Shown: positions 34,386 through 45,949, counted from the first letter of the stretch. The stretch is DNA of 64,000 nt from Streptomyces sp. NBC_00286 (GCF_036173125.1 NZ_CP108054.1:62001-126000), one strand, 5' to 3'. Notes: generated by a model from the letters alone, not told the origin. Made by a program: numbers and translations.

Positions 34386-35426
34386 TCACTTCCTCCAGGC
34401 CCAGTGCAGGCGGTCGAGCCCGCTCTGGTTGTTCAACTTCAGGTTGAGCTTGGTGCCCGTGCCCTGGAGGGTGGTGAGGGAGTAGGTGTCACCGTTGCGC
34501 AGGCCGGGCCAGTAGACCGAGCCCAAGCCCATCTCCCGGATGATGTCGGTCGCGGCCTGGATGTAGGCGACCTCGTTGGAGCCGTTGACCGGGCCGCTGT
34601 AGTCCAGGCCGGTGGTCATGGAAGCGCCGAACTCGTCGAGGATGGTACGTGAGGCGCAGTCGCCGATGCGCTCCTTGAAGTCCGCTTTCCACTGGTCGAC
34701 GCTGGTCCAGTCGGTGTGCCAGAAGCCGTAGTTGTGCAGGGCGATGCGGGTGCCGTTGAGGCGCCGGTCGGCGCACACCGGCTTGACGTCCTCGCTGTAC
34801 TTGTACCCTCCGATCACCATCCGGTCGCGGGGCACCTTGCGGTGGGTGGTCACCCACTTCGCGGCGATGTCGGTCCACTCCTGGGCGGTGTAGCCGAACG
34901 GCTCGTTCATCGGCTCGAAGTACACCTTGGAGTTGCGGGCGTAGGAGGAGGTGATCCGTGCCCACATCCGGTCCCAGGAGGCCTGGTTGTCGATCTTGCC
35001 GTCCTTGGCGTTGTCGCCCTCCCAGTAGCCCAGGATGACCTTGAAGCCCTTGGCGGTGGCGGCGTCGATCGCACCACGGTACGACTTCCAGAAGGGGCCG
35101 TTCACGGAGCTGGGGTTGACCGGCAGCCGGACCGTGTTGGCGCCGAGCTTGGAGAACCCGCCGATGATCGCCCGGGACTTGGCGTAGGTCGTGGCGTAGC
35201 TGTCGGAGGTGGACAGGCCCGAGGGTACGACCGCGTCGTGGGCGAAGTTGTCGCGCGGGTCGGCCCAGTTGACGCCTTGGAACGCGCTGACAGGCGGCGG
35301 CGAGGTGTGGCCGGAGGTGGCTGCGGGAGCGGCGGACGCAGGGGAGGCGAGGGCTCCGCAGAATGCCGTGGCGGCGGCCAGCAACGCCCCCAGGCAAGCT
35401 GTCCCGCGAGGGTTCTTTCGTGGCAC
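34386..35426 (-). CDS. Secreted GH5 cellulase
   Basis: 346 residues with a signal peptide (MPRKNPRGTACLGALLAAAT, cleaved after ASA). The GH5 core begins SAFQGVNWADPRDNFAHD. The acid/base glutamate is in VYFEPMNEPFGYT and the nucleophile in RTILDEFGASMTTGLDY; ALHNYGFWHTDW supplies the conserved His and Tyr. It is a single-domain enzyme without a lectin, closely resembling the GH5 module of the 46483-47967 gene. Expected to hydrolyse beta-1,4-glucan outside the cell. Convergent with the LacI gene across a terminator. Confidence 0.85.
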   Translation of the reverse strand: MPRKNPRGTACLGALLAAATAFCGALASPASAAPAATSGHTSPPPVSAFQGVNWADPRDNFAHDAVVPSGLSTSDSYATTYAKSRAIIGGFSKLGANTVRLPVNPSSVNGPFWKSYRGAIDAATAKGFKVILGYWEGDNAKDGKIDNQASWDRMWARITSSYARNSKVYFEPMNEPFGYTAQEWTDIAAKWVTTHRKVPRDRMVIGGYKYSEDVKPVCADRRLNGTRIALHNYGFWHTDWTSVDQWKADFKERIGDCASRTILDEFGASMTTGLDYSGPVNGSNEVAYIQAATDIIREMGLGSVYWPGLRNGDTYSLTTLQGTGTKLNLKLNNQSGLDRLHWAWRK

Positions 35427-35981
35427 GACATCCCTTTCTGTGCAGTTGTGTCCGCGAAACCTCGACTACAGGTCGGCGGCTCTGTGGCTCCCGCAACGTA
35501 GAAGAGACCTCGAACAAAGGTCAACACATCTGCACATCAAATCTCATCAAGAACGCAGGATCACAAGCTGCCCACGGCCCGCTGCCCAGCCACGACGGAC
35601 CCGCAAGCGACACACTGGATTAGCGGAGAGCCGTTCTCGCTGCCCCCACGACCGTCTCGCCATGTCCGCCCTCCTCACGCTCCGCCTTGGCGCGCGTCGT
35701 CCTCAGCATGCCGGAGGGCATCGAAAGGAGGGAGTCTCAGTGTGAGACGCTCCAGTTCGCGGGGACAGCTCCCTGCCGTTCGGCAACGGCCGCATGTGCG
35801 CGTGGGGCGGCCAGGGACCGCGTCCGCAGACGTACTGGCCTGATCCGGTCCGGCGACTGTTCGCTGAGACGAGCCGCGCCCGCGTACCTTCGTAGCAGGC
35901 TCCAAGGTCTTTACCCACGATCAAACGCGATGGCAGCGTCCTCGCCTCCGCTACCGAGGCTGACCGGAAGGCACGCAGAAC
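35427..35981. other. Intergenic region upstream of two divergent genes
   Basis: 555 bases between the GH5 start and the methyltransferase start. It contains a lower-GC segment around 35510-35570 that could hold the GH5 promoter. No gene and no CebR-type box seen. Confidence 0.45.
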
Positions 35982-36608
35982 ATGAGCAGGCAACGCGACC
36001 GCTGGGCGGAACTGACAGGCGGACAAGCCGGAGAGAAGTACGCCCAGCGTTTCGCGCAGCTCGCCGAATCGGGCCACGACATCCACGGCGAGGCCACCTT
36101 CTGCGCCGCACTGCTGAAGCCCGCCGCCCGGATCCTCGACGCCGGCTGCGGCACCGGCCGGGTCGCGATCCGGCTCGCCGAGCTGGGCCACCACTGCACC
36201 GGCGTGGACACCGACCTTTCCATGCTCGCTGTCGCCCGCGGTGACGCCCCCGCGCTGGAATGGGTCCACGGCGACCTGGCACACCTGGATGCCCTCGGCC
36301 TGAAACCGGGCTTCGACCTGGTGGTTGCCGCCGGGAACGTCATCCCCCTGCTGGCCTCCGGCACCGAAGCAGCCGTCGTACAGCAACTGGCCGCCGTCCT
36401 GCGTCCCGGCGGACTGCTGGTAACGGGCATGGGGCTGGACGCGGCACACCTGCCGCTGCCGGAACCTCCAGTGACTCTGCCGGAGTTCGATCACTGGTGC
36501 ACCCAGGCCGGACTGACCCTGCGCCAGCGCTACGCCACCTGGGGCGCCGATCCCTACTGTCAAGGCGGCGGCTACGCCGTCAGCGTGCACTCCCGCCCCA
36601 CCACCTGA
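35982..36608 (+). CDS. Class I SAM-dependent methyltransferase
   Basis: 208 residues. Motif I is RILDAGCGTGRVAIRLAELG, motif II follows as CTGVDTDLSMLAVARG, and motif III is GFDLVVAAGNVIPLLASGTE; the C-terminus is RQRYATWGADPYCQGGGYAV. The fold is complete and short, as in many small-molecule methyltransferases of the UbiE/Methyltransf_25 type. Substrate unknown. It ends three bases before a damaged GH5 gene in a different frame, an accidental neighbour as far as can be seen. Confidence 0.8.
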   Translation: MSRQRDRWAELTGGQAGEKYAQRFAQLAESGHDIHGEATFCAALLKPAARILDAGCGTGRVAIRLAELGHHCTGVDTDLSMLAVARGDAPALEWVHGDLAHLDALGLKPGFDLVVAAGNVIPLLASGTEAAVVQQLAAVLRPGGLLVTGMGLDAAHLPLPEPPVTLPEFDHWCTQAGLTLRQRYATWGADPYCQGGGYAVSVHSRPTT

Positions 36609-36612
36609 CCGT

Positions 36613-37635
36613 GCCGTCGCGCAGCAGTTCCCGCTGCTCGCCCTGGTCGCCACCGCCGGCCTGCTGCTCGCCGCCGGGCTCACCGCTCCGGCGGCCGACG
36701 CCGCCCCACAGGTGCCGCGCGTGCCCGCGAAGGCCAAGTCCGCCAAGGACACAGTCGCCGCGATGGAGCCCAGCTGGAACCTCGGCAACACCCTGGACGC
36801 CTTCCCGAACGAGACCTCCTGGGGCAACCCGCTCACCACCAGGGCGCACCTGGCGAAGATCCGCTCGGAGGGCTTCCGCAGCGTCCGCATCCCGGTCACC
36901 TGGACCGACCACCAGTCCGCCACCGCTCCGTACGCCGTCGACGCCACGTACATGGACCGGGTGGAGGAGGTCACCGACTTCGCGCTGGCCGAGGGGCTCT
37001 ACGTGGTGCTCAACGTGCGCCACGACTCGTGGCAGTGGGTCGGCAAGATGTCCACCGACCATGGCAACGTGATGGCCCGCTTCAACTCCCTCTGGACGCA
37101 GATCTCGTCGACGTTCAAGGACAAGCCGCGCACCCTGCTCTTCCAGAGCATCAACGAGCCCGAGTTCGAGAACGCCACGGACGAGCAGAAGGCCACGTTC
37201 CTGAACGAGCTGAACACGTCGTTCCACAAGATCGTCCGCGGCTCGGGCGGGCAGAACACCGACCGCCTGCTCATGCTGCCAACGATCTACTGCAAGCCTG
37301 ACCAGCCGCTTATGGACGCGCTGTACAACACGATCAAGTCCCTGAACGACCCCAACCTGGTCGCCACCGTGCACTATTACAGCTGGTTCCCGTTCAGCGT
37401 GAACATCGCGGGTGGCACCCACTACGACGAGACCGCACGGAAGGACCTCGACGGTGCCTTCCAGCGCATGCGCGACACGTTCGTCGCACGCGGCATCCCG
37501 GTCTACCTCGGTGAGTACGGGCTGCTCAGCTGGCCGGACCACCACCCCTCCCGTCTCGAGCGGGGCGAGGCCCTCAAGTACTTCGAGCACCTCGGCCACG
37601 CGGCACGCCAGGCCGGAGTGACCACCGCCCAACCG
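36613..37635 (+). pseudogene. Secreted GH5 endoglucanase, truncated at both ends
   Basis: A hydrophobic leader (PLLALVATAGLLLAAGLTAP then ADAAP) lies in frame but has no start codon. The enzyme follows: VAAMEPSWNLGNTLDAFPNE, RIPVTWTDHQS, LFQSINEPEFENATDEQ with the acid/base glutamate, VATVHYYSWFPFSVNI and PVYLGEYGLLSWPDHH with the nucleophile. After GHAARQAGVTTA the frame runs into a GH42 gene, so the final barrel strands are lost. Distinct from the two other GH5 genes in the window. Confidence 0.7.
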
Positions 37636-39229
37636 CGAGTGGGGGCTCGTGTACTGGTCGCACCGGCTGTCCACCTGGGCCGACCTGTGGACCCCGGAGG
37701 GCAACGCGCAGCCGCAGTACGACCTGGCCTGGCAGGCGTTCCAGGCACGCCAGACCGCCGAATTCATCGCCTGGCAGGCCGACATCGTGCGCGAGTACAC
37801 ATGGCCGGAGCAGTTCGTCACCACCTGCCTCGCCCACGGTTCCCCCGGCCTGGAGGACGACGCGATGACCGACAGCCTGGACGTCACCGCGGGCAACCCG
37901 TACTACGACATGCAGGACAGCCTCACCATGCCCGGGCCGCCGCGCGAGAAGCTGCCGCAGCAGTGGATGGCGTACGGGGCGTGGGCACTGCACCACAGCG
38001 CCGACCGGATCTACTCCTCGCGCCAGGAGGATCACGGAGACCAACGCCCAGGCGATCGGCGGCAGTTCGGACAACCGGCCCGCCTTCGACGGGCAGTGGC
38101 GGCAGGCCGCGTGGGCGCTGGTCGCGCGCGGCGCCCGCATGATCGAGTACTGGCACTGGCACACGCTGCACTTCGGCATCGAGACGTACTGGGGCGGGAT
38201 CCTCCCGCACAGCGGCAGGCCCGGGCGCGCCTACCGCGAACTCGCCCACCTCGGCGAGGAGTTCGAGCGGGCCGGCGACCTGGTCGCCGGCATCACCCCG
38301 GACGCCGACATCGCCATGGTGTACTCCGCGCCGAGTAAGTGGCTGATGCGCAAGCACCCGCCGCTCGCCGGAGCCGACGGCGGCCCGGACACGTATGCGT
38401 ACGAGGGCATCTTCGAACCGTTCTACCGGGGCGCGTTCGAGGCGGGGCGCCAGGTACGGATCCTGCACGCCCGCCGGTTGCACGATCCCCGCGGCGAACG
38501 CCCAGGACTGGCACCGGAGTCGGCGGCCGAACGGCACCCCGTGCTCATCGCTCCCGCTCTGTACGTGGCGGACGACGGCATGCTCGACTGGCTCGCCGCG
38601 TACGCCGACGCGGGCGGCCATCTCGTGCTCGGGCCGCGTACCGGCTACGGCGACCACGAGGCGCGAGCCCGCCACGAAGTGACGCCCGCACGACTGGTGG
38701 AGGCCGCGGGGGTCCGCTACGAGGAGTTCAGCAACCTGCAAGCCGACCTGCCGCTGCGCACCGCACCGGAAAGCCCGCTCCAGCTGCCGGGCGACGCGGT
38801 GGCCACCCGTTGGGTGGAGGGGCTGGCCGTCGAGGACGCCGAGGTCCTGGCCGAGTACGCCCATCCGCACTTCGGGCGCTGGCCCGCCGTCACCACCCGC
38901 CGCCACGGTGCGGGCCACGTCACCTGCGTGGGCACGTGCCCGGCCGCGATCTCGCCCGCGCGCTCGCCGTACGGCTCGCCCCCGCCCCGCGCAGCGGCTG
39001 GCGGGATCTGCCCGGCTCGGTCACGGTCTCGACCGGCACCTCCCCCCACGGCCGCCGCGTCCACGTGGTCCACAACTGGAGCTGGGAGCCTGCGACCGTC
39101 ACGGTACCCGTGCATCTGACCGACGCCCTCGACGGTGGCGCGCTCCCGGCCGACACCGCCGTGAATCTCCGTGCGTGGGACGTCCGTGTCCTCGCCGCCG
39201 AACCGGACGCCCCCGCGGAGGAGCGATGA
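37636..39229 (+). pseudogene. GH42 beta-galactosidase, N-terminally truncated and frameshifted
   Basis: Starting abruptly at REWGLVYWSHRLSTWADLWT the sequence matches GH42: QPQYDLAWQAFQARQTAEFI, DVTAGNPYYDMQDSLTMPG, then after a shift near 38020 GQWRQAAWALVARGARMIEY and WHWHTLHFGIETYWGG with the conserved glutamate, PDADIAMVYSAPSKW, and after another shift near 38940 the terminal beta domain to 39229. About 200 N-terminal residues are missing. The 3' end overlaps a ThuA-like fragment (ATGA), showing a former operon. Confidence 0.75.
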
Positions 39230-39324
39230 CGTCCGTCAACCAGGCTTTGGCCGTCTGCGGCGGCTGGGACGGACACGCCCCCGCCGCCCCCAGGGACCGC
39301 TATGTCACCGACAAGACCGAGTGA
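39226..39324 (+). pseudogene. ThuA-domain protein, N-terminal fragment
   Basis: ATG 39226 overlaps the GH42 stop. The 32-residue frame NQALAVCGGWDGHAPAAPRD and RYVTDK resembles the first strand of ThuA-like proteins (usually about 220 residues, beginning ALVVRGGWDGH). The rest is absent. ThuA-like genes commonly accompany glycosidase genes in sugar operons. Confidence 0.45.
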
Positions 39325-39419
39325 GCCCGCTCGTGCTCCGATGCCAGAATGGCGCCGTATGGGCGGGCGCACGCAGGGGCGGGCGAAAGGTCGGCCCCCC
39401 GGAACGAGGAAAGGCAGCT

Positions 39420-40465
39420 GTGGCGGTCAAGAACGAGGATGCGGCGAAGGACAGCGAGCAGCCCGCGTCGGGCGGCGGGCTGCCGTCGGTGACCATCGCG
39501 TACATCGCGGAGTCCGCGGGCGTCTCGGTCCCACAGTGTCCAAGGTGCTCAACGGCCGCTCGGGGGTGTCCGACGAGACCCGGGCCCGGGTCGAGGAATT
39601 GATCAACAAGTACGGGTACCGCAAGCCCCCGGGAAGCCGCCGCCAGAAGATCGTGGAGCTGGTCTTCCGCGAGCTGGAGAGCATGTGGGGCGTGGAGATC
39701 CTGCGCGGCGTGGAGGAGGTGGCCAGCAGGAACCGGATCGGCGTGATGGTCTCCAAGTTCGGCCTGCACGACTCGAAGGCCGCGATGGACGAGACCGCGG
39801 GGCGGCGCCCGCAGTGCGTCCTGTCGGTGTCCTGGCTCTCCGAGGCGGAGCGCGGCCGCCTCGCGGCGAGCAGCATCCCGTACGTCGTCTTCGACCCGAT
39901 CGACGACGTCTCCGACGGTGTCCCGTACGTCTCCGCCACGCACTTCAGGGGTGGCCAGTCCGCGGCACGCCACCTGATCGGCCTCGGCCACCGGCGCATC
40001 GCCATGATCAGCGGCCCCGATCACGCGTTCTGCCTGGCGCGGATGGCCGGTTACCGCTCGGCGCTGGAGGCGGCCGGGCTTCCTGTGGACCCGGAGCTGA
40101 TCGTCCGCGTGCAGCTCACCCGGGAGGACGGGCACTCCGCGGCGGCCGAGCTGCTCGCCCGTCCCGACCGGCCGACCGCGATCTTCACCGCCAACGACCT
40201 CCAGGCGCTCGGCGTCTACCAGGCGGCACGCGAGGCCGGCCTGCGCATCCCGGGGGACCTGAGCGTGGTCGGCTACGACGACGTACCGGTCACGGCCTGG
40301 GTGGACCCGCCGCTGACGACCGTGTACCAGCCACTGACCGAAATGGCTGCGGCGGCAACGGAGTTGGCGCTGACCCTCGGCCGCGGCGAGAAGATCCCTC
40401 AGCTCGGCCTCGAGATCGCCACCCACCTCGTGGTCCGCGAGAGCACGGCCCCGCCGCAGGACTGA
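39420..40465 (+). pseudogene. LacI family repressor with a frameshift in the HTH
   Basis: A GTG with GAGGAAAGG upstream starts MAVKNEDAAKDSEQ, then SVTIAYIAESAGVS. After one missing base near 39531 the frame resumes as TVSKVLNGRSGVSDETRARV and continues intact to 40465: HFRGGQSAARHLIGLGHRRI, PTAIFTANDLQALGVYQAAR, DLSVVGYDDVPVTAWVDPPL. It resembles the XylR/CebR-like sugar repressors of actinobacteria. The shift falls between the two helices of the HTH, so the product could not bind DNA unless the indel is a sequencing error. Confidence 0.75.
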
Positions 40466-41061
40466 GCGCCGCTGTGACCGGGAGCGCTACTTGGCACCGG
40501 GCAACGTTCGTGACCTGCGCCGATGCCAACTACCTTCCTTAGGTCCACGCCCGGATTCAGAGGTTTAGTTGGCACTTTGGTACACCGCAGGTCACATGGG
40601 GCCCGGGGTACCTCAATGGATCATCTGGTCGCTGGGCCAGGCACCACCGACAGGAGATCGACGCTGCGCCTGAACTACCGCACCGGCTCAATGCCCTCGA
40701 GGCAGCCAGCCCAGGGGCGGAGCCGGTCATCAGGAGCGGCCGGAACATCACTCCATCGGTATGAGCCCCGAACTCTACGGGGTGCATGGTGGAGGACCCA
40801 GGGGTGTCCCTCGTGACTGAAGCCGGTTCCCATCCAAGCGGTGTGCTGGCACGCAGCCTTGACCCGCTACCGGAAGGATCGCTGCCCGGGTTTCTCCTGC
40901 GCCTAGTACTCCAGCCGGACTTCTGTATTTGTCCTGGTCAACGGCCTGGCGGTGGGGAGTGTAGCGGGGGCTCAGCATGCGCGGGGCGGTCTTGGGCTGA
41001 CCGTCCCACCAACGGGTGCCCACGCCGCATGTAGTGACAGCGCGGCGAGCAGTCCATTGTC
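40466..41061. other. Noncoding region with a solitary IS-end-like motif
   Basis: No gene recognised. At 40567-40590 AGTTGGCACTTTGGTACACC is followed by GCAG and closely resembles a segment at 12333-12356. Confidence 0.4.
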
Positions 41062-41445
41062 GTGATCCACGATGTACCGACGAATGCCTGGGACTTGGAA
41101 CTCGAAGAACTCTTCCTGATGACCGGAGCCCGCTTCAGCCGCGTAGAGGTCCGCCGGCGGATGCGGGACTACGTCCGCGGACTGCTCGGCCCGGTGGGTC
41201 GCAAGAACAGCTGGCAACTCGCCGCATACGCCGGCCACGCCACCCCGCACGGCCTGCAGCACCTGCTCTCCCACAGCCGCTGGGACACTGACGGCCTGCG
41301 TCATGTCCGGCAGTTGGCGCTCGGGCTGCTGTCGGACCTGCTGCGCAAGAACTGCTGGACCATCGCCGAGTGGACCGGCCCTCATACTGCTCTGCAACGA
41401 ATCCAGCGCCTGTTCTTCATCCAGTCCGTCCGCTCCTGGGTGTGA
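41062..41445 (+). pseudogene. Chimeric IS701-family transposase fragment
   Basis: The 127-residue frame holds the IS701 N-terminal signature twice. First RRRMRDYVRGLLGPVGRKNS, WQLAAYAGHATPHGLQHLLS, then LALGLLSDLLRKNCWTIAEW and TGPHTALQRIQRLF. The normal transposase has one copy and continues for about 350 residues. The simplest reading is recombination between two IS701 copies followed by loss of the catalytic parts. Confidence 0.6.
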
Positions 41446-41447
41446 CT

Positions 41448-41640
41448 GTCTCGCCCACAGGTTCGGGAACGCGGCCGACCGGCCCGAGCGCCGGCCGCGG
41501 TACGGCTCGGACATGAGCGATGCCGAGTGGGCACTCGTGCGGGATCTGCTGCCGGTGCCGTCGTGGATGGCGGGCCGGGGCGGGCGTCCGGAGGGCTACT
41601 GCCACCGAGAGATGATCGACGCGGTGCGAAAGGCTGGGCC
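41448..41640 (+). pseudogene. IS5-family transposase N-terminal fragment
   Basis: RYGSDMSDAEWALVRDLLPV, SWMAGRGGRPEGYCHREMID and AVRKAG are the first 45 residues of IS5-type transposases with a YPSDMTDAEW start. The frame is cut just before the terminator hairpin at 41651. Confidence 0.65.
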
Positions 41641-41650
41641 AACTGGAGAT

Positions 41651-41681
41651 GAAGGCGGCCGCGACTACTGCGGCCGCCTTC
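41651..41681. terminator. Terminator hairpin after the esterase gene
   Basis: GAAGGCGGCCGC (41651-41662) pairs with GCGGCCGCCTTC (41670-41681) over a 7-base loop. It lies 11 bases beyond the stop of the minus-strand esterase gene. Confidence 0.75.
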
Positions 41682-41691
41682 ACACTTCTGC

Positions 41692-43002
41692 TTACGCTCG
41701 GGCCCAGCGTTGGTTGACGCCGGTGTGGCAGCTCCACACGATCACCGCAGCGCCGTTGGCGGTGCTGCCGCCGTTGACGTCCAGGCAGAGTCCGGTCTGG
41801 ACGTTGCTGACGGTTCCGTTGGTGTTCACATTCCATTGCTGGTTCGCGCCGCCGGTGCAGTCCCAGATCCGTGCTCGGGCGCCGGAGGCGGCGTTGCTCG
41901 GCACGTCCAGGCATCTACCCATCACCCGCAGGGTCTGTCCGGTCCGAGTGAACTGCTGGTTGGTGCCGGTGTGGCAGTCCCAGATGATCATCTGGGCGCC
42001 GTTGGACGAGTTGGCACCGCTGACGTCCAGGCATCGGTCGGCGGACTGGCTCCGCAGCCGGAATGTGGTCGGGTTCGGGATCGGGTCAGCACCCGTGAAG
42101 AAGCTCCAGATCTCTTCCTTGACCCAGCTCCTGGCGCCGCTCTCACAGCCGGCGCACCCGTCCACGGGGCCTTGCTGGTGACCTCCGTCGAACGCGGCCC
42201 AGACGACCGGATACCCCTCTCGGCAGCCCGAGTAGGCGGTGGTGATGTGGGTGCGGCTGCCCGGCGCGGGCTCCGGCGGGTTCTGGGCCGTACAGCCGTT
42301 GTTACTGACGAACCTGTCCCGCATCCCGCGACCGGCGCCGATGTTGTCATTGATGCCGTGGATCCCCATGTACGCGAAGGGCTGGGTGCCCCCGCTGCAG
42401 CCGCTGATCCCCCCAGGCGCGGCTATCGCGGCGACCGCGCGGAAAACGTTCGGCCTGGCACATGCGAGTGCGTAGCTCATGGCTCCGCCGTAGCTGAACC
42501 CGAGGGCGAAGCGCTGCGTGGTGTCGACACAGAGATCGTTGTCGATACGTCTGATCATGTCGTCGACGAAGGTCACGTCCTCGCCACCGGAGTTGCCCCA
42601 GCCGTTGTTGATGCCCTGCGGAGCAACGAAGATCGCGCTGTTGTTCGCCAGTCGCCGGAGTCCGTAGTGGGCATAGACATCGCCATCGCTTCCGCCGCCG
42701 GCGACTTGCCCGGCGGTGCCACCCAACCAGTGGAATCCGAAGACCAATCGATGTTGGCGGGTGTTGTCGTAGTTTTCCGGGATGCTCAGGATGAAGGAGC
42801 GATTCTTACCGCTGCTTTGAATCGTGTGCGTACCGTTCGTCAGTGTGGGGGCACGTCCGCATCCGGCAGTCCCCGCAAGTGTGGCCCCGGCGGTGGGCGA
42901 CGTGCTGGCCACAGCGCTGGCTTCTGCCACGCAGGCCATGGCAAGCACGAGCAATGCCGCTATCACGGCTCGCCCAGAGAACAATCTATGGATCGACATC
43001 AT
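41692..43002 (-). CDS. Secreted CE1-like esterase with C-terminal RICIN lectin domain
   Basis: 436 residues. Signal peptide at 1-32. The alpha/beta-hydrolase domain is of the polyhydroxybutyrate-depolymerase/feruloyl-esterase type: [37 protein letters not shown] and the nucleophile serine in [12 protein letters not shown], with the histidine in FDGGHQQG. Residues 310-436 form a ricin-type beta-trefoil with repeated [20 protein letters not shown] and NQQF/NQQW motifs, likely binding xylan-type sugars. The start overlaps the stop of the GH95 gene (ATGA). Likely removes acyl or feruloyl groups from hemicellulose. Confidence 0.8.
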   Translation of the reverse strand: MMSIHRLFSGRAVIAALLVLAMACVAEASAVASTSPTAGATLAGTAGCGRAPTLTNGTHTIQSSGKNRSFILSIPENYDNTRQHRLVFGFHWLGGTAGQVAGGGSDGDVYAHYGLRRLANNSAIFVAPQGINNGWGNSGGEDVTFVDDMIRRIDNDLCVDTTQRFALGFSYGGAMSYALACARPNVFRAVAAIAAPGGISGCSGGTQPFAYMGIHGINDNIGAGRGMRDRFVSNNGCTAQNPPEPAPGSRTHITTAYSGCREGYPVVWAAFDGGHQQGPVDGCAGCESGARSWVKEEIWSFFTGADPIPNPTTFRLRSQSADRCLDVSGANSSNGAQMIIWDCHTGTNQQFTRTGQTLRVMGRCLDVPSNAASGARARIWDCTGGANQQWNVNTNGTVSNVQTGLCLDVNGGSTANGAAVIVWSCHTGVNQRWARA

Positions 43003-45920
43003 GCGACTCCCCCGCTGCTCGGTGACATGGCTCTACCTGGTTGTTCGGGCCGCAGTTCGCCCTGGGGCTGGATGCGGTGCAATTCGAATCGCTGGTTGGT
43101 GCTACCAGTGGCTGCCCACTGGGAGATGCGGGCTCCGTCGGCGGTGGAGGCCTCCCACACGTCCAGGGCGAGGCCGCTCTGCCGGTTGACCAGACTGATC
43201 ACGCCACCGCCGTGGTCGACTGTGCGCCACTGCTGGCCGGCGGCGTTGGTATCCGACTGCTGGGTGATGTCGGCGCCGCTGCTGCTACTGGCGACGTGCA
43301 GGACCAGACCACTGTGCCCAACCCGGATCTTGTAGTGCCCGGTGTCGGAGGGCAGGAACTCGAAGTGCTGGTTGAGACCGGCGGTGATCTGCCACTGGAT
43401 CAGCCGCGCACCTGCGGCCGTGGACGCACCGTTGATGTCGGCAGCCTTGCCGCTGTGCTGGGCCACCAGCCGATAGGCCACGCCGGCCTCCACCGGCCCC
43501 GACCTGAGTGCGGACGCGCGGTAGGTTTTGCCGGCCTGGCCGGCGAACTCGATGAGATCGGCCTCGAGCCGCTTCGGCTGGACCGGCTCGCCGCTCGAAT
43601 CGTCCCGCAGCGTGAAGTCGCCGGCGAAGATCCGACTGCGCACCCGGACGGCACCGGTTCGGTCGGGTGTGACGACGAACTCGATCCGGCCGCTGCTCCA
43701 TTCGGCGCCGACGGTGTATCCGCCGCGGCCGCGCAGTCCGCTCACGCGCCCCGTGGGCCAGGCGGTCGGCAGCGCCGGCAGCACGTGCAGTTCGCCGTTG
43801 TGGCTCTGCAGCAGCATCTCCGCGATGCCCGAGGTGGCGCCGAAGTTGCCGTCGATCTGGAATGGTGGGTGCAAATCGAACATGTTGGGCGCGAGCCGGT
43901 CCGTCCGCACCAGGTCCCGGATCAGCTTGTGGGCCCGGGCGCCGTCCTCCATCCGTGCCCAGAAGTTGATCTTCCACGCGAGCGACCATCCCGTACCGTC
44001 GTCACCGCGCAGTTCCAGCGTCCGCCGCGCGGCCTCGTGCAACTGGGGTGTCCCGCGCTTGGTGATCTGGTTGCTCGGATGCAGACCGTACAGGTGGGAG
44101 ACGTGCCGGTGAGCCGGCTCGGTCTCCACCCAGTCGGCCAGCCACTCCTGGATATTGCCCCTGGAGCCGACCCGCATCGGCGCCAGCCGGTCCCGGGCCG
44201 CCACTGCCTGAGCGCGGAAGGTGGCGTCCACCCCGAGTATTTCGCCGGCCCGGGCGGCGCTGTTGAAAAGATCGCGCAGGATCTGGTTGTCCATGGTGGG
44301 CCCCGCGCAGACGGTGGCGTTCGCATGGTGAGTGAGCTCCGGAGAGTTCGACGGGTTGGTGACCAGGTATCCGAGCGTCGGGTGGGCGACCAGGGTGTCG
44401 AGGAAGAACTGGGCGGCGCCCTTCATGGCCGGATAGTTCGAGCGGAGAAAGTCGATGTCACCGGTGAACAGGTAGTGGTCCCAGATCAGGGTGGCCAGCC
44501 ATGCGCCACCGGTCTGCCACATCCCCCACTGCGCTCCGTCGACGACCGAGGCGCCCCGCCACGCGTCGGTGTTGTGATGCGTCACCCAGCCGCCGGCGCC
44601 GTACTGCGCCTGGGCCACCCGGGCGCCGGTCACGGTCAGGTCGTTGATCATGTCGAAGACCGGGAGGAAGCATTCGGACAGGTTCGTCGTGTCGGCGGGC
44701 CAGTAGTTCATCGGCAGGTTGGCGTTGATGGTGAACTTCGAGTCCCAGGACGGAGCCATCTGGTCGTTCCAGATGCCCTGCAGGTTCGCCGGCTGGGTGC
44801 CTGGCCGAGAGGATGAGATGAGCAGATACCGGCCGAACTGGAACAACAGGGCGGAAAACTGCGGGTCGTTCACTTGCGCGTGCTGTGCGATCCGTACGTC
44901 GGTCGGCTGGTCGGCCGCCGTCGTACGTCCCAGATCAACGGACACCCGGTTGAACAGCGCCTGATAGTCGGCGAGATGCCGGCTGCGTAGTTCGTCGATG
45001 CCGACGTTGCGGGCAGCGTTGAGGCGGCTCCGCGCGATCCCCTGGTAGTCGCCGTCGACGTTCCGGAAGTTGACGTAGCTGGAGCCGATCGACACCAGCA
45101 CCGTCGCGCTGGTGGCGCCGGAGACCCGCAGCGTGCCGCCCGAGCTGCTGACCGTGCCGCCCGTCACGGCGGCATTGGCCAGGGCGAGGAACCGGACCCG
45201 CCCGGCGATGCCCTCCATGCCGGCGGAGATGCCGTCGAGGGCGATCGTGGCCCCGTCCGGGCTGGACACCGTAGTCCGTTGTGGACTGTCGAATGTGGCG
45301 TTGAAGGTGATGGAGTTGGCCCGGTCGGCCGTCAGCCGGACCACGATCACCTGGTCAGGTGCGCTGGCGAACACCTCACGCTGGTACCGCACGCCGTTCA
45401 GCACGTAGGTCGTGATGGCCGTGGCGGTGGTGAGGTCGAGCGTCCGGTTGTACTGCGACGCACCGGTAGCGCTGCCGAAGGAGAGCAGAAGGTTTCCGAC
45501 CGGCTGGTAGGCCAGCTGTCCGGCCGGGCTGCCCAGCATCGTCTGATTGATCAGGTCCTGCGCCGGCCCCCACTGATCCGCGAAGACCCGCCGCCGGATC
45601 TCCGCGATGTTGGCCGCGCCGCGGGTGTTGGCGGAGTCGTACGGACCGCCGGCCCAGACGGTGTCCTCGTTGAGCTGCAGCCGTTCGGTGTCCACGTTGC
45701 CGAACACCATCGCGCCGAGGCGTCCGTTGCCGATCGGCAGTGCCCGCAGCCAGTCCGCTCCGGCCGGCTTGTCGTACCACAGGGCGAGGTCGTTGGCGGC
45801 CAGAACCTCCGGCGGCGCGGCCGAGCCGCTCCTGGCAATGGCCGTCCACCCACCCGGCACGATCCCTGCTCCAGCCGCCGCTCCGGCGGCGAGAAACCGT
45901 CTGCGTGTCACCTCGGACAT
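42999..45920 (-). CDS. Secreted GH95 alpha-L-fucosidase-type glycosidase with RICIN domain
   Basis: 973 residues with a twin-arginine signal ([14 protein letters not shown]). The GH95 domain runs to about residue 790: [114 protein letters not shown] with the candidate acid glutamate, [14 protein letters not shown], and [20 protein letters not shown] with the aspartate of AfcA-type enzymes. A ricin-type lectin follows to the end. It would release fucose (or galactose) from plant glycans outside the cell. Confidence 0.85.
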   Translation of the reverse strand: MSEVTRRRFLAAGAAAGAGIVPGGWTAIARSGSAAPPEVLAANDLALWYDKPAGADWLRALPIGNGRLGAMVFGNVDTERLQLNEDTVWAGGPYDSANTRGAANIAEIRRRVFADQWGPAQDLINQTMLGSPAGQLAYQPVGNLLLSFGSATGASQYNRTLDLTTATAITTYVLNGVRYQREVFASAPDQVIVVRLTADRANSITFNATFDSPQRTTVSSPDGATIALDGISAGMEGIAGRVRFLALANAAVTGGTVSSSGGTLRVSGATSATVLVSIGSSYVNFRNVDGDYQGIARSRLNAARNVGIDELRSRHLADYQALFNRVSVDLGRTTAADQPTDVRIAQHAQVNDPQFSALLFQFGRYLLISSSRPGTQPANLQGIWNDQMAPSWDSKFTINANLPMNYWPADTTNLSECFLPVFDMINDLTVTGARVAQAQYGAGGWVTHHNTDAWRGASVVDGAQWGMWQTGGAWLATLIWDHYLFTGDIDFLRSNYPAMKGAAQFFLDTLVAHPTLGYLVTNPSNSPELTHHANATVCAGPTMDNQILRDLFNSAARAGEILGVDATFRAQAVAARDRLAPMRVGSRGNIQEWLADWVETEPAHRHVSHLYGLHPSNQITKRGTPQLHEAARRTLELRGDDGTGWSLAWKINFWARMEDGARAHKLIRDLVRTDRLAPNMFDLHPPFQIDGNFGATSGIAEMLLQSHNGELHVLPALPTAWPTGRVSGLRGRGGYTVGAEWSSGRIEFVVTPDRTGAVRVRSRIFAGDFTLRDDSSGEPVQPKRLEADLIEFAGQAGKTYRASALRSGPVEAGVAYRLVAQHSGKAADINGASTAAGARLIQWQITAGLNQHFEFLPSDTGHYKIRVGHSGLVLHVASSSSGADITQQSDTNAAGQQWRTVDHGGGVISLVNRQSGLALDVWEASTADGARISQWAATGSTNQRFELHRIQPQGELRPEQPGRAMSPSSGGVA

Positions 45921-45949
45921 GTCGTTCTCCCTTCACGGACTGGAGCAGG

